Positions 33,494-43,476 of a stretch of 64,000 bases of DNA are shown piece after piece. Position 1 is the first letter of the stretch; each line of letters starts with the position of its first letter. Source of the stretch: Geomicrobium sp. JCM 19038. Lineage in GTDB: Bacteria; Bacillota; Bacilli; Bacillales; Marinococcaceae. Position numbers and translations under genes: made by a program. The notes under the pieces are model-generated. The model had not been told where the DNA came from. It saw only the letters and a list, made by a program, of their open reading frames with translations, and searched no databases. The stretch covers positions 124,001 through 188,000 of the forward strand of contig NZ_BAXA01000002.1 of NCBI RefSeq assembly GCF_000698125.1, in the 5' to 3' direction.

Positions 33494-34009
33494 TTATTCA
33501 TTTAGTGTCCCGAATCGATTCAAAGGCCAATAACGAAGGCTTGCTTTTCCGACGATCTCGTCTTCTGAAACGAAACCACTTGCTCGACTGTCGATGCTGT
33601 TGTTGCGATTATCACCAACGACAAAGTATTCGCCTTCTGGGATTACTTGTCCTTCACCGATCACGTCGAACGTAAAGTCTTCGGTTGTATCGTCTGTGAA
33701 CGGTTCGTCAATCGGTTGTTCGTTTATATAGAGAGTATCATCCGCATATTCCACTTCATCGCCAGGGAGTCCAATTACGCGTTTCACGTGGTCGTTATGT
33801 TCATCGTAATGAAAAACGATTACATCAAAACGATCAGGTTCTGAAAATGTATAGGCCATTTTATTAATGACCATACGGTCACCGTGTTCGACCGTGGGCA
33901 TCATTGATGAGCCGTTTACGAGATAATTACCAAGTAAAAATGTTCGGACGACGAACAAAATGACGATAACGATAATAAATGTCTTAATCCATGACCAGAG
34001 TTCCTTCAT
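33494..34009 (-). CDS. lepB: Type I signal peptidase
   Basis: Removes signal peptides from exported proteins at the outer face of the membrane. 171 residues (SipS-size): one N-terminal membrane anchor (TFIIVIVILFVVRTFLLGNYL), catalytic Ser in GSSMMPT, catalytic Lys in HVKRVIGLPGDEV, and the C-terminal GDNRNNSIDSR box. ATG 34009 is preferred, with AGGGGG upstream; a TTG directly before it is possible. Not spore-specific ER-type. Confidence 0.94.
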   Translation of the reverse strand: MKELWSWIKTFIIVIVILFVVRTFLLGNYLVNGSSMMPTVEHGDRMVINKMAYTFSEPDRFDVIVFHYDEHNDHVKRVIGLPGDEVEYADDTLYINEQPIDEPFTDDTTEDFTFDVIGEGQVIPEGEYFVVGDNRNNSIDSRASGFVSEDEIVGKASLRYWPLNRFGTLNE

Positions 34010-34172
34010 CAATGCAAAGCCCCCTCTTTCTATATTGATTGTACACCAGTCATGTTTCAGTCTGCTACAAGGAATCTTCAAAGTTTCATTACAAATGAAT
34101 GAAAGGTCGTTCTACCTTAATACAGAGTGACTGAAGAGTCGTTCAATATAGGGGCTTACTAAGTATGGAAAA

Positions 34173-34193
34173 GAGCAAGCAAAAAGCTTGCTC
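34173..34193 (-). terminator. Terminator of the small minus-strand lipoprotein gene
   Basis: GAGCAAGC / GCTTGCTC with a 5-base loop and T residues on the minus strand. Confidence 0.65.
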
Positions 34194-34211
34194 GCTATAA
34201 GTTCATAGCCA

Positions 34212-34400
34212 TTAATCTAAATCTGCTACGTCTGTGTTGCTATGGATTCCTTCGGAAATTTGCAAGTGTAAGTCGTCTCCATTGATGTGCGCATTAACTT
34301 CTGGTTCATTTGGGGTGTTTAAATCTTCATCGTTGCAAGCGGCAAGGGCGCTAATGACAAGAATGGATGAAAGAGCACCGTACATCATACGTTTATCCAT
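34212..34400 (-). CDS. Small acidic lipoprotein, hypothetical
   Basis: 62 residues. Basic N-terminus, hydrophobic core and lipobox SALAAC give a lipid-anchored mature peptide of about 42 residues rich in Asp/Glu/Asn (CNDEDLNTPNEPEVNAHI). The leader RMMYGALSSILVISALAAC closely resembles that of the acidic lipoprotein at 40432 (KLLYGALSSIFAVGMLAAC), so they form a local family. AAGGAGG lies 8 bases before the ATG. Function unknown. Confidence 0.75.
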   Translation of the reverse strand: MDKRMMYGALSSILVISALAACNDEDLNTPNEPEVNAHINGDDLHLQISEGIHSNTDVADLD

Positions 34401-34572
34401 TTTTAGAACCTCCTTCTTGCTAACAGGTTTCCCACTCAATTTAAGAACATGCATCGAATGAATAAAAGGACATGACCATATACTAAGGTAATAAGCAGAT
34501 TGCTGTTCATTTGTGAGTCTTTTGTGTATGGTGTCTTATAGGTATTAGATGCAAGAAGAAAGGATGTATCGA

Positions 34573-35568
34573 ATGACTAAGCTCGCCTTGTCGGTATTGG
34601 ATTTGGCGCCTGTATTGCCGGAACAAACCGCTACAGATGCGTTTCATAATAGTAAAGAACTTATTCAACATACAGATGAACTCGGCTACTATCGCTATTG
34701 GGTAGCAGAACATCATAATATGGAAAGTATTGCAAGTTCGGCTACGGCTGTTTTGATTGGTTACTTGGCAGGCCATAGTAAGAACATTCGTGTTGGCTCT
34801 GGTGGCATTATGCTCCCAAATCATGCGCCGCTGATCGTCGCAGAACAGTTTGGGACATTGGAAAGCATGTACCCAGGACGAATCGATCTTGGAATTGGGA
34901 GAGCGCCAGGGACGGACCCGATGACGGTACAAGCGTTACGCCGTGATACGAGAAATGCCGTGAATCAATTTCCTGAAAACGTCAATGAAATTTTACAATA
35001 TTTAAGTGATGCTGATCTGCCTGTGAAAGCGTATCCAGGTCACGATACGAACGTCCCTGTGTACCTTTTAGGGTCGAGTACGTACGGTGCGCAATTGGCA
35101 GCGGCTATGGGATTGCCGTATGCGTTTGCCAGTCACTTTGCACCAAAGGAACTTCACAATGCGCTTAAGATCTATCACGAGCGTTTCCAGCCATCGGAGT
35201 ATTTGGATGAACCTTATGCTATGGTAACGGTCAATGTGACATTAGCGGATACGGTTGAAGAAGCAGAGCGGTTAGCTTCCACAAGTAAGTTGAAGTTCTT
35301 AAGCATTATCCGTGGGAACCGCACCATTGATACAGCGCCTGTTGACAACGTTGATGACTACATGTCGCCAATGGAAAGAGAACAAGTGATGAGCATGCTG
35401 AAATACTCATTCGTTGGTGATCAAGCTAAAGTTGCCGAAGAGTTAAAAGCATTCCATGACGAAACGCGTTTCCAAGAATTAATCGTCACAACAGACATTC
35501 ATGACCAAGAGAAACGACGCTACAGCTACACGTTGCTAAAAGAGTTATGGAATAATCTAGACATCTAA
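34573..35568 (+). CDS. LLM-class flavin-dependent oxidoreductase
   Basis: 331-residue luciferase-like monooxygenase. N-terminal LALSVLDLAPVLPEQTATDAF, the YRYWVAEHHNM motif and GSGGIMLPNHAPLIVAEQFGTLESMYPGRIDLGIGRAPGTD place it in the MsnO8/YwcH-type group, which has no assigned substrate. ATG 34573 with AAAGGATG upstream. Single-gene unit facing the convergent threonine dehydratase gene across a shared terminator. Confidence 0.88.
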   Translation: MTKLALSVLDLAPVLPEQTATDAFHNSKELIQHTDELGYYRYWVAEHHNMESIASSATAVLIGYLAGHSKNIRVGSGGIMLPNHAPLIVAEQFGTLESMYPGRIDLGIGRAPGTDPMTVQALRRDTRNAVNQFPENVNEILQYLSDADLPVKAYPGHDTNVPVYLLGSSTYGAQLAAAMGLPYAFASHFAPKELHNALKIYHERFQPSEYLDEPYAMVTVNVTLADTVEEAERLASTSKLKFLSIIRGNRTIDTAPVDNVDDYMSPMEREQVMSMLKYSFVGDQAKVAEELKAFHDETRFQELIVTTDIHDQEKRRYSYTLLKELWNNLDI

Positions 35569-35570
35569 GC

Positions 35571-35603
35571 AAAAGGAGCTACCTGAACAGGGTAGCTCCT
35601 TTT
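35571..35603. terminator. Bidirectional terminator
   Basis: AAAAGGAGCTACC (35571-35583) and GGTAGCTCCTTTT (35591-35603), a 13-bp perfect stem with flanking A and T runs, between two convergent genes. Confidence 0.85.
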
Positions 35604-35604
35604 G

Positions 35605-36551
35605 TTATTCCACAAAGCGTTTAATCGCACGTAAGTCCAAGTTCCCACCACTTGCAACAACGACGACGTTTCCACCGTGATGCGTCACTTTTCCAGAACG
35701 AAGAGCAGCGAGCGTGACACTTCCAGACGGTTCAACGACTTGTTTCATTCGTGACAAGTAAAATATGAATGCCTCACGTATTTCCTCTTCACTGACTGTA
35801 ATAATTTCATCGACATGTTCCTCGATAATTGGGAAGGTCATCTCACCTGGCGTTGATGCTCTTAGCCATCAGCGATTGTATCTGCACGATCAATCGTGAT
35901 CCTTTGACCCGCTTTGCGAGATTTTAACGTGTCACTTGCGTTTTCAGGTTCTACACCGATGACTTTAATTTTTGGGTTGATGTGTTTAATCGCAGTACTA
36001 ATTCCAGATATGAGTCCTCCGCCCCCGATCGGAACGATGACAACTTCAGGATCGTGGACTTGCGAAAGTATTTCTAATCCGACCGTTCCTTGACCGGCCA
36101 TGACCGCTTCATCATCATATGGAGGGATAAACGTGGCATTAAGTTGTTCTACGAGTTGTTCTGCGTGTTGGAGCCGCTCTGAAGAAGTCGTTCCAACGTG
36201 AACGACTTCTGCACCGTAATTACGAATGGCTTCTTCTTTCGCTGCATTTGCGTTCTCAGGAATGACAATCGTAGCTGGGATTCCGAGCTCTCGAGCGACA
36301 AAGGCAACCGCTTGACCGTGATTGCCTGAAGAAGCGGCAACAAGATGACGCGCTCCTTGATCTTTGGCGATCATAACGCAATTTGTAGCGCCGCGAATCT
36401 TAAAGGAACCGGTTTTTTGTAAATGCTCGGATTTAATATATACGGATGCACTCGTTTGTTCATCCAATGTGCGTGATGTAAGTACAGGGGTAACGTGTAC
36501 AGTGTTGTGCAAACGAACCCGTGCTTCGTTTAATGCTTTGATCGTAATCAT
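35605..36551 (-). CDS. tdcB: Threonine dehydratase, catabolic type (frameshifted near 35865)
   Basis: PLP enzyme deaminating threonine (or serine) to 2-oxobutyrate. PLP Lys in KTGSFKIRGA, ASSGNHGQAVA phosphate-binding segment, and PIGGGGLISG. Break between DTIADG and RASTPGEMTFPII: on the minus strand GGCTAAGA should read GGCCTAAGA (one C lost). Restored length 315 residues without the ACT-like regulatory domain of IlvA, hence the catabolic/TdcB type. Serine racemase is an alternative activity for this group. ATG 36551 with AAAGGAGTGA upstream. Confidence 0.88.
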
Positions 36552-36787
36552 CAACGTTCACTCCTTTTGGTGGACATTCGCCATCGATAGTAAAATTCCT
36601 TTTTTTTCGACAAGTCAAACCGCAAAGTAGTGAATTCGGCATGTTTTCTCTGTCTTTGGTCATAATGAAAATAACAAAAGATTCGTTCCTTAGATTCATA
36701 TTTCGACATCGTTGTGGTAAAATAAAGCATTAGTGAGTACGGATTTTGTTCGGTTCTAGATCATGTATATTGAGAGGAAGGTGCCAA

Positions 36788-37789
36788 ATGTTTGGCAGAG
36801 ATATAGGAATAGATTTAGGGACCGCAAATGTGCTAATGCACATTAAAGGTCGAGGCATTGTATTAAATGAGCCTTCAGTTGTCGCAATTGATAAAACGAC
36901 AGGCAAAGCGCTGGCGGTTGGAGAAGAAGCGTTTCGCATGGTCGGTAGAACACCCGGTAATATCGTTGCGACACGTCCGATGAAAGATGGGGTCATTGCG
37001 GACTTTCATCTTACTGAAGCAATGCTTAGACATTTCCTTGCAAAAGTGAATGTGAAGTCTTCCTTTGTTAAACCGAGAATCTTAATTTGTTGTCCGACAG
37101 ACATTACTTCTGTTGAGCAAAAAGCCATTCGTGAAACGGTTGAAAAAAGCGGTGGAAAGAACGTCTACTTAGAAGAAGAGCCAAAGGTCGCAGCCATTGG
37201 CGCTGGTATGGATATTTTTCAACCGAGCGGGAATATGGTCGTAGACATTGGTGGTGGAACGACAGACGTAGCTGTCCTTTCCATGGGAGGAATCGTTACG
37301 TCGAAGTCAATTAAAACGGCTGGTGACCAATTTGATAGTGATATTTTAGCTTACATTAAACGCAAGTATAAGCTTTTGATTGGTGAGCGAACATCTGAAG
37401 AAATCAAAAAGCAAGTCGGAAGCGTCTCTCCAGGAGATCGTAACGAAGAAATGGACATTCGTGGACGGGACATGGTCAGTGGATTGCCTAGAACCATTAC
37501 GGTTTATTCTAATGAGATTAAAGGGGCACTGAGTGAGTCAGTCGCCAACATTGTGGCGGCAGCGAAGTATGTGCTAGAGCAGACACCACCAGAATTGTCG
37601 GCTGATATTATTGATCGAGGCGTCATATTAACAGGTGGAGGAGCGCTTCTTCACGGAATGGATACACTTTTAACCGAAGAGTTAAAAGTACCGGTCTTAA
37701 TTGCTGAAGAGCCGATGCACTGTGTGGCAGTTGGAACGGGAATTATCTTAGAGAATCTCGACAAAATGTCAACGCGCCTTAAAGCCTAA
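36788..37789 (+). CDS. mbl: MreB-like cell shape protein Mbl
   Basis: Actin-like filament that guides lateral wall synthesis under the membrane. 333 residues with DIGIDLGTANVLMHIKGRGIVLNEPSVVAID, the phosphate loops VVDIGGGTTDVAVLSMGG and ILTGGGALLHGMD. The start MFGRDIGIDLG is conserved. GAGGAAGG lies 6 bases before the ATG. Position spoIIID-(insert)-mbl-flhO-flhP is that of B. subtilis. Confidence 0.96.
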   Translation: MFGRDIGIDLGTANVLMHIKGRGIVLNEPSVVAIDKTTGKALAVGEEAFRMVGRTPGNIVATRPMKDGVIADFHLTEAMLRHFLAKVNVKSSFVKPRILICCPTDITSVEQKAIRETVEKSGGKNVYLEEEPKVAAIGAGMDIFQPSGNMVVDIGGGTTDVAVLSMGGIVTSKSIKTAGDQFDSDILAYIKRKYKLLIGERTSEEIKKQVGSVSPGDRNEEMDIRGRDMVSGLPRTITVYSNEIKGALSESVANIVAAAKYVLEQTPPELSADIIDRGVILTGGGALLHGMDTLLTEELKVPVLIAEEPMHCVAVGTGIILENLDKMSTRLKA

Positions 37790-37808
37790 TGATTGGAGGA
37801 GGGTAGCT

Positions 37809-38593
37809 ATGATCCGAGGATTTTACAATGCAGCATCAGGATGATTACCCAGCAACGTCGTACCGACGTTCTAAACGACAATTTAGCAAACGTCACAACA
37901 CCTGGATACAAAGCAGATCACGCAAGCGTTCGTGCTTTTCCGAACATGCTCATTCAAGCGATGAACACGAATTCAAGGCAACCGATTGGTGAATTGAACA
38001 CAGGTGTCTACATGCAAGAGCGCACGGCTGATTTCCGTCAAGGGGATTTACGAGAGACGAATGTTGGGACGGATGTAGCCTTATTGCAAGGAATCGTCGG
38101 TGAAGGCAGTCTTCTCTTTGTCGTCAGTGATGATGATGGCGAGCCGGTATATACGAGAAATGGAAATTTCACTGTAGATAGCACGGGGTACCTTACGACG
38201 AGCAACGGCAATCGTGTGCTTGGAACGGACGGAGAACCTTTACTCGTAACGAATGAATGGTTTAGCGTGAATGACATGGGAACGGTTGTTAATCACGTTG
38301 GAGAAGAAGTTGGTCAGATGAACATTGCCTTTGCTGAGGATCATCACGACCTTGTAAAAGCGGGAGATGGACTTCTTCGATATGATGGAGGCGTATTGCC
38401 GAGTGCTGTAGAGAACGAGGCGTTGCCTTATGCATTGCAACAAGGGTTTCTCGAACAATCAAATGTTGATCCTCTGCAAACGATGACAGAACTTATGAGT
38501 GCTCATCGTCTGTATGAAGCAAACCAAACGATCTTAAAAGCGTACGATCAGAACATGCAGCGAGCGGCCAACGACATCGGCAAGCTCGGCTAA
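37809..38593 (+). CDS. flhO: Flagellar hook-basal body protein FlhO (frameshifted near 37841)
   Basis: Rod protein of the FlgF/FlgG family. Corrected N-terminus MIRGFYNAASGMITQQRRTDVLNDNLANVTTPGYK, where GGATGA must read GGAATGA (one A lost). ATG 37809 with GGAGGAGGG upstream; corrected length 261 residues. C-terminal helix EQSNVDPLQTMTELMSAHRLYEANQTILKAYDQ is the conserved rod segment. It is followed 15 bp later by flhP. Confidence 0.93.
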
Positions 38594-38608
38594 TGAAGGA
38601 GTTAGAAG

Positions 38609-39418
38609 ATGCTTACTTCAGCCGTTTCAATGGGACAGCTTCAACAAGGCATTGATACGACCGCGCACAACTTAGCAAACGTCAATACGACGGGATATCA
38701 ACGTCGAGAAGCGATGTTTTCAGACCTTTTATTCCAACAGATTAATAATCAGCAAGTTCCGCAACCAGAAGGCAACCGCTTAACACCACCTGGCATTCGT
38801 TCTGGATCAGGTGCAGCAATGGTCCAATCGGCATTAAGGTTTGAACAAGGATCAGTGAAAGAGAGCGAACGGGACCTTGATTTTGCATTGATTAGCCCGA
38901 ATCATTTTTTTCCAGTTGAGCGAGAAGGCGAAACGTTTCTAACAAGAGATGGTGCGTTTTACTTATCAGAATCAGGGGATAATACGTGGCGGATCGTCTC
39001 AGGAGACGGTGCGGCGTTATTGCAAGCGGATGGCACGCCATTTGAAATTACCGGACAAGCCCAAAGTTTTACCTTACAAGCTGACGGTACCCTCGTTGCC
39101 CAAATGGCCGACGGTCAAGACGTGGCACTAGGTACACTTAATCTTGCTAACGTCAGCAAACCTCAAATGCTCGAGTCAATCGGTAATAACTTATTTGCGT
39201 TACCGGACGTTGAGGCGCTTGATCTTACATTGGCAGATGTATTAGAATATGAAGCGGCGAACAACGGGACGGTCGTACAAGGAGCGTTAGAGCAAGCGAA
39301 TGTCGACATGGCCCAAGAGATGGTAAAATTGATGGAAATGCAGCGTTTGTATAGCATGCATGCGAGATCTCTCCGTCAAACCGATCAAATGATGGGTCTT
39401 GTTAATAGCCTCCGATAA
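38609..39418 (+). CDS. flhP: Flagellar hook-basal body protein FlhP
   Basis: 269-residue FlgG-like distal rod component. N-terminal helix GQLQQGIDTTAHNLANVNTTGYQRREAMF and C-terminal EQANVDMAQEMVKLMEMQRLYSMHARSLRQTDQMMGLVNSLR, both typical. GAAGGAG precedes the ATG. Together with flhO it completes the proximal rod; the rest of the flagellar genes are elsewhere. Confidence 0.95.
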   Translation: MLTSAVSMGQLQQGIDTTAHNLANVNTTGYQRREAMFSDLLFQQINNQQVPQPEGNRLTPPGIRSGSGAAMVQSALRFEQGSVKESERDLDFALISPNHFFPVEREGETFLTRDGAFYLSESGDNTWRIVSGDGAALLQADGTPFEITGQAQSFTLQADGTLVAQMADGQDVALGTLNLANVSKPQMLESIGNNLFALPDVEALDLTLADVLEYEAANNGTVVQGALEQANVDMAQEMVKLMEMQRLYSMHARSLRQTDQMMGLVNSLR

Positions 39419-39460
39419 GTACATATTTCACCGATTGTCTTGGAAGAGAAGGGGACTCTC

Positions 39461-39738
39461 ATGGCTGGACATGCAAAGGATGAAGTGAACGAAAATGAAA
39501 CGAAAGCGATGCGAAAGCAGCGACGAAAAGAAAAACGACAAGAAAAGCGTGCTCTAAAGCGATCACGGAAAGTTCGCTTAGTGCCGATTTGGTTACGACT
39601 TGTCTCATCGTCGTTCTTTTTGTTGCGATGATTGTGCTCGGACTTTTGTTCGGCTATCGAGTCATCGGTGGTGGCGAAGGGTATGATATACTGCAATGGG
39701 AAACATGGACAGATCTTTACGACTATATTAGCGGCTAA
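39461..39738 (+). CDS. EpuA-like small membrane protein, annotated elsewhere as 'RNA polymerase subunit beta' (frameshifted near 39604)
   Basis: 92 residues after correction. A very basic N-terminus ([25 protein letters not shown]) is followed by one membrane helix ([30 protein letters not shown]) and a short outside segment ([12 protein letters not shown]). This is the PF11772/EpuA family found between flhP and fabZ in bacilli; the RNA polymerase name in databases is historical. Break: TTGTCTCATC for TTGTCCTCATC (one C lost). ATG 39461 with AAGGGG upstream. Confidence 0.85.
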
Positions 39739-39752
39739 AGGACGGAGAATCG

Positions 39753-40187
39753 ATGCTAAATACGGAAGAAATTAAAGAGATTATTGCACACCGCTATCCA
39801 TTCTTACTCATTGACCGTGTACTAGAATTGGAAGAAGGCGAGCGTTGTGTCGCTCTGAAGAATGTGACTGCAAATGAAGAGTTTTTTAATGGACATTTTC
39901 CAGGATACCCACTTATGCCAGGCGTTCTAATTGTAGAAGCACTTGCACAAACGGGTGCGGTGGCCCTTTTAAAACACGAGAAATACGCAGGGAAACTAGC
40001 GGTCTTTGCAGGGATTGATAATTGCCGGTTTAAAGGACAAGTTACACCAGGCGATCAACTCATCTTAGAAACGACACTAACACGTGTGCGCGGAACGATT
40101 GGCAAAGGTCATGCTGTCGCAAAAGTAGACGATAAAGTCGTTGCAGAGCTTGATCTGATGTTTGCACTGACGGATAAAGAGGCGTAA
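39753..40187 (+). CDS. fabZ: 3-hydroxyacyl-ACP dehydratase FabZ
   Basis: Dehydration step of fatty acid elongation. 144-residue hot-dog fold: [17 protein letters not shown], catalytic His in [15 protein letters not shown] and Glu in [15 protein letters not shown]. Start ATG 39753 shortly after the EpuA-like gene. Ends in a hairpin AAAGAGGCGT / ACGTCTCTTT overlapping the stop codon. Confidence 0.96.
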   Translation: MLNTEEIKEIIAHRYPFLLIDRVLELEEGERCVALKNVTANEEFFNGHFPGYPLMPGVLIVEALAQTGAVALLKHEKYAGKLAVFAGIDNCRFKGQVTPGDQLILETTLTRVRGTIGKGHAVAKVDDKVVAELDLMFALTDKEA

Positions 40188-40431
40188 AAACGTCTCTTTT
40201 ATATATTTATATAATAAAAGATTCACAAAACATCCATGAATACGTTTGAAATGTGTAAGCAATAAGGTTGAAATGTAAGAAAACAATGACATTATGAAAC
40301 AATGTCCAAAGACGTTCAAAAATGTACGCATTCGCTAGACGGTCGCGGATATCGTTGATATGATGTACACAAGTTAGCCGAAAGACAAATGGCTAACACA
40401 AAATCATGAACTCTTAAAGGGGACATTAACT

Positions 40432-40728
40432 ATGAATAAGAAATTACTATATGGTGCACTTTCTTCAATCTTCGCAGTAGGTATGCTAGCTGCTTGTGGC
40501 GACGCTGAAGAGCCAGCTGAAGACGGCGTAGACGTAGACGACACTGAAGAAGAAGTAGATACTGACGCTGATGCAGACGTAGACGGCGAAGATGAGCTTG
40601 AAATCGATGAGCCTGCTGACGAAGAAGAAGCAGATCTTGACGCTGACGAAGAAGAAGAAGTAGACGCTGATGCAGACGAAGACGCTGAATTAGACGTTGA
40701 AGACGAAGACGAAGACACTGAAGAGTAA
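40432..40728 (+). CDS. Highly acidic lipoprotein, hypothetical
   Basis: 98 residues. Leader MNKKLLYGALSSIFAVGMLAAC ends in a lipobox (Cys22), so the mature protein is lipid-anchored outside. Of the 76 residues after the Cys, 48 are Asp or Glu, and none is Lys, Arg or His; the rest are mainly Ala, Val, Gly and Thr in repeats such as DADAD and EEEE. No fold is expected. It could bind Na+, Ca2+ or basic wall partners, or buffer the surface charge of an alkaliphile; all inference. The leader is shared with the gene at 34212-34400. Confidence 0.8.
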   Translation: MNKKLLYGALSSIFAVGMLAACGDAEEPAEDGVDVDDTEEEVDTDADADVDGEDELEIDEPADEEEADLDADEEEEVDADADEDAELDVEDEDEDTEE

Positions 40729-41315
40729 TTCGTAATCGATAACTAAGCTGTTTCTTGGATCACTTGATCCTTGAAACAGCTTTTTTTGTATCTGAATTTA
40801 ATAGATTCATTTCGTACCTTTACGTCATAGAAGGTTCTTTCTGTTCTCTCGTTGATGAAGGTATCGCAACTATATTAATGAAGGAATCGGCTAAAAGAAA
40901 TAAAAAAGACGAATCTGATCCAATCAGACGTTGGAACCAGTCGAATTTTTCTAGGTCCAAGGAAAAAAGTGTCTAAGCATAAAGTTGTGAAATTAGTCAT
41001 TGCTAGGAATACACTGCCAACTATAAGAGTAGATGGAGACAGTAAATTTGAAAAATATCCCAAGCTTATTTTTTGTCGTTATATGTCGAATGACCTGTGT
41101 GTGTTCGTGTAAATGTCGGATATAGAAAAGACCTATGGGGTGTAACCGTTGGTTGATAAGGTGTTTACTCTTGTAGTTGAGTGTATAGTCACGAGTAGTG
41201 AAGTGAAGGCACGCAAGAATCAGACAGTATTGACCGTGTGATTGGTCTCATGTAATAGGTCATGTCCTCACTATAGAATTAAAGTACTAGGTGTTTGCAG
41301 GGGGAGCTTATAGTC
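40729..41315. other. Long intergenic region
   Basis: 587 bp. It begins with a strong terminator: AAGCTGTTTC (40745-40754) / GAAACAGCTT (40773-40782), with inner GGATCA / TGATCC pairing and a T-run. The rest has short open frames on both strands but none with a good ribosome binding site, family-like sequence or codon pattern. It must contain the promoter of the gene at 41316. No repeat or known leader motif found. Confidence 0.55.
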
Positions 41316-42739
41316 ATGAGTAAAATAGCAGTGGTTACAGCAGTTTCAGCAGGGGCGTTATTCGTATCACCAAGTGCAATCGATGCAGCAGAACTCATGC
41401 GTTACGGGCAACAATCAGAGGGTGTAAAAGAACTTCAAATCGTTTTGAAAGAACAAGGCTATTTCAACGATCACAGAGCAACTGGGTATTTCGGTCAACT
41501 TACGCTAAGTGCCGTTCGATGGTTTCAAGCTGATCACCAATTAGCGGTTGATGGAATCGTAGGTCCGAAGACATTGGCCAAACTCCACGGCGACTCTCAG
41601 AACGAAGAGCTGTCGTTTCCGAATCTCAATCAACCGATGGAACTATTGCAAAACGGTAGCTCGGGGGAAAAGGTGATTGCGCTTCAAGTCAATTAAAGCA
41701 ACTCGGTTACTTTAATTCAAGGATCGATGGTTTTTTTGGCAGAGTCACGCGTGATGCAGTCGTTCGTTTCCAACGGAACCACGGATTGTCAGCGGATGGC
41801 ATCGTCGGACCGAAGACGAAACAACAAATTGCCATTGCAATTGGAACTGAGGCAGTTCCAGAAGAAGTCGCACCACCGTATGAACCTGAAGAGACATTAA
41901 CTGAAAAGAACCTTTCATATGGTCATACAGGGGACCGTGTGATTGAATTACAACAACTGTTAAAAGACCACGGGTATTATGATGGTGCAATGACAGGCGT
42001 GTTTGGGCAAGCGACAGAGCGTGCGGTACGTGCATTGCAATCAGAGAATGGGCTCGCCGTCGATGGGATTGCCGGACCAGATACGATGAACTGGCTACAA
42101 GGGAATGGGGCTGTTGATCCTGACTTTACATACGGCATTGGAGACACCGGTTCAGTCGTGCAGAATATCCAACTGTATTTGCGAGACTTAGGTTATTTAG
42201 AAGAATATGCAACAGGTGAGTTTGACGAAACAACGAAAGACGCATTGCAAGCCTTTCAACGTGCGAACAACCTTGAAGCAACCGGAGTGGCAGACAAAGC
42301 AACGATTGCTCGCTTAGAAGACGTTCACGTGTTGCCCGGAGAAGCTGAAGAGCCTACACCAGAACGACCAGATGTCGAGGAACGGCAAGAACTTATTTAC
42401 TTGGCATCAACACTTGTTGGTACACCGTTCGTCTTTGGTGGTGCGACTCCTGATGGATTTGATGCGAGTGGGTTCGTATATTATGTGTACAGCCAGAATG
42501 GCCAGTTGATTCCAAGAACGATCCGTGACCAGTATGAAGCGAGTCGTTCAGTGGAACGACAGAACGTTGGCGACCTTGTCTTTTTTGACACATCAGGGGG
42601 GCCAACCTATGTTGGGATGTATGTTGGAAATCAAACGTTTGTGCATGCGAGTCAATCTCAAGGCGTGACCGTATCAAGTTTAGAGCAAGGCTATTGGAAT
42701 GAGCGTTTTATTGAAGCGCGTACGATGATTACTAAATAA
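41316..42739 (+). CDS. Secreted peptidoglycan-binding protein with degenerate NlpC/P60 domain (frameshifted near 41687)
   Basis: 474 residues after correction (CTTCAAGTC for CTTCAAAGTC). Signal peptide (VVTAVSAGALFVSPSAIDAAE), four PG_binding_1 repeats (each ~65 residues, e.g. LQIVLKEQGYFNDHRATGYF) and a C-terminal NlpC/P60 domain. In active members the catalytic Cys is in DCSGF and the catalytic His in SHVGIYIG; here these read DASGF (42461-42472) and TYVGMYVG (42605-42628). The third polar residue, His in FVHAS, remains. So this is probably a non-catalytic wall-binding protein, unlike its neighbour at 43633. ATG 41316 with GGGGGAG upstream. Confidence 0.85.
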
Positions 42740-42743
42740 CGAT

Positions 42744-42786
42744 GTAAGCTTCTTTGTTCCGTAAAGGAATGGAGGAGCTTTTTTGT
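42744..42786 (+). terminator. Terminator after the peptidoglycan-binding gene
   Basis: AAGCTTC..GAGGAGCTT imperfect stem with inner TTCCG/GGAA pairing and TTTTTT. Confidence 0.6.
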
Positions 42787-42870
42787 GTTCCTCAATGGAG
42801 ATATTCTGTGTAGCAATAGATGAAGTTGGGGATTTGTGGCATAATAGTTTCACAGAAAGGTGCGAATGGA

Positions 42871-43476
42871 ATGACTTGGGATCTCTTGAATATTATCGGT
42901 ACGCTCGCCTTTGCATTAAGTGGAGTGGTCGTTGCAATGGAAGAACGATATGACTTAATGGGCGTTTACATACTTGGATTTGTGACGGCATTTGGTGGAG
43001 GTGCGATTCGGAACTTATTAATCGGCGTTCCGGTTACCGCACTTTGGGGTCAAGGGCCGTTGTTTATGATTGCGTTTGTTGCGATTACGATTCTGTTTGT
43101 CTTTCCGAAGTTCTTAGACCGACGCGGCTCGATGTGGGGCGTGTTTTTTGATGCGATCGGACTTGCGGCGTTTGCTACGCAAGGGGCGATCTTTGCAGCG
43201 GACATGGGTCTACCTGTGAGCGCAGCAATTGCGGCAGCGGCACTAACTGGAACCGGTGGAGGAATGGTTCGTGACTTACTTGCAGGACGTCGTCCGCTCT
43301 TCTTACAAAAAGAAATTTACATCGCTTGGACATTACTTGCAGGAATTCCAATCGGATTAGGTTTCATTACTCATCCAATCGGGTATGGAGTAATCGTTGT
43401 GAGTATTGTTGTGTTGCGGATGTTATCGGTCTATTATCAATGGCGCCTGCCGTCTAGACACCTAAGTAATGCTTAA
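42871..43476 (+). CDS. TRIC-type (UPF0126/YvgT) cation channel family protein
   Basis: 201 residues, about seven hydrophobic segments in two homologous halves. Each half has the glycine signature of the family: LAFALSGVVVAMEERYDLMGVYILGFVTAFGGGAIRNLL and FATQGAIFAADMGLPVSAAIAAAALTGTGGGMVRDLLAG. Bacterial TRIC proteins are trimeric cation channels; earlier literature called YicG-like members glycine transporters. ATG 42871 with AAAGG upstream. It lies between two wall-binding genes without obvious link. Confidence 0.88.
   Translation: MTWDLLNIIGTLAFALSGVVVAMEERYDLMGVYILGFVTAFGGGAIRNLLIGVPVTALWGQGPLFMIAFVAITILFVFPKFLDRRGSMWGVFFDAIGLAAFATQGAIFAADMGLPVSAAIAAAALTGTGGGMVRDLLAGRRPLFLQKEIYIAWTLLAGIPIGLGFITHPIGYGVIVVSIVVLRMLSVYYQWRLPSRHLSNA

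Noticed and set aside
40755-40976. Possible small gene of 73 codons after the acidic lipoprotein
   Set aside because: It starts inside the terminator, lacks a ribosome binding site and shows no typical protein pattern.
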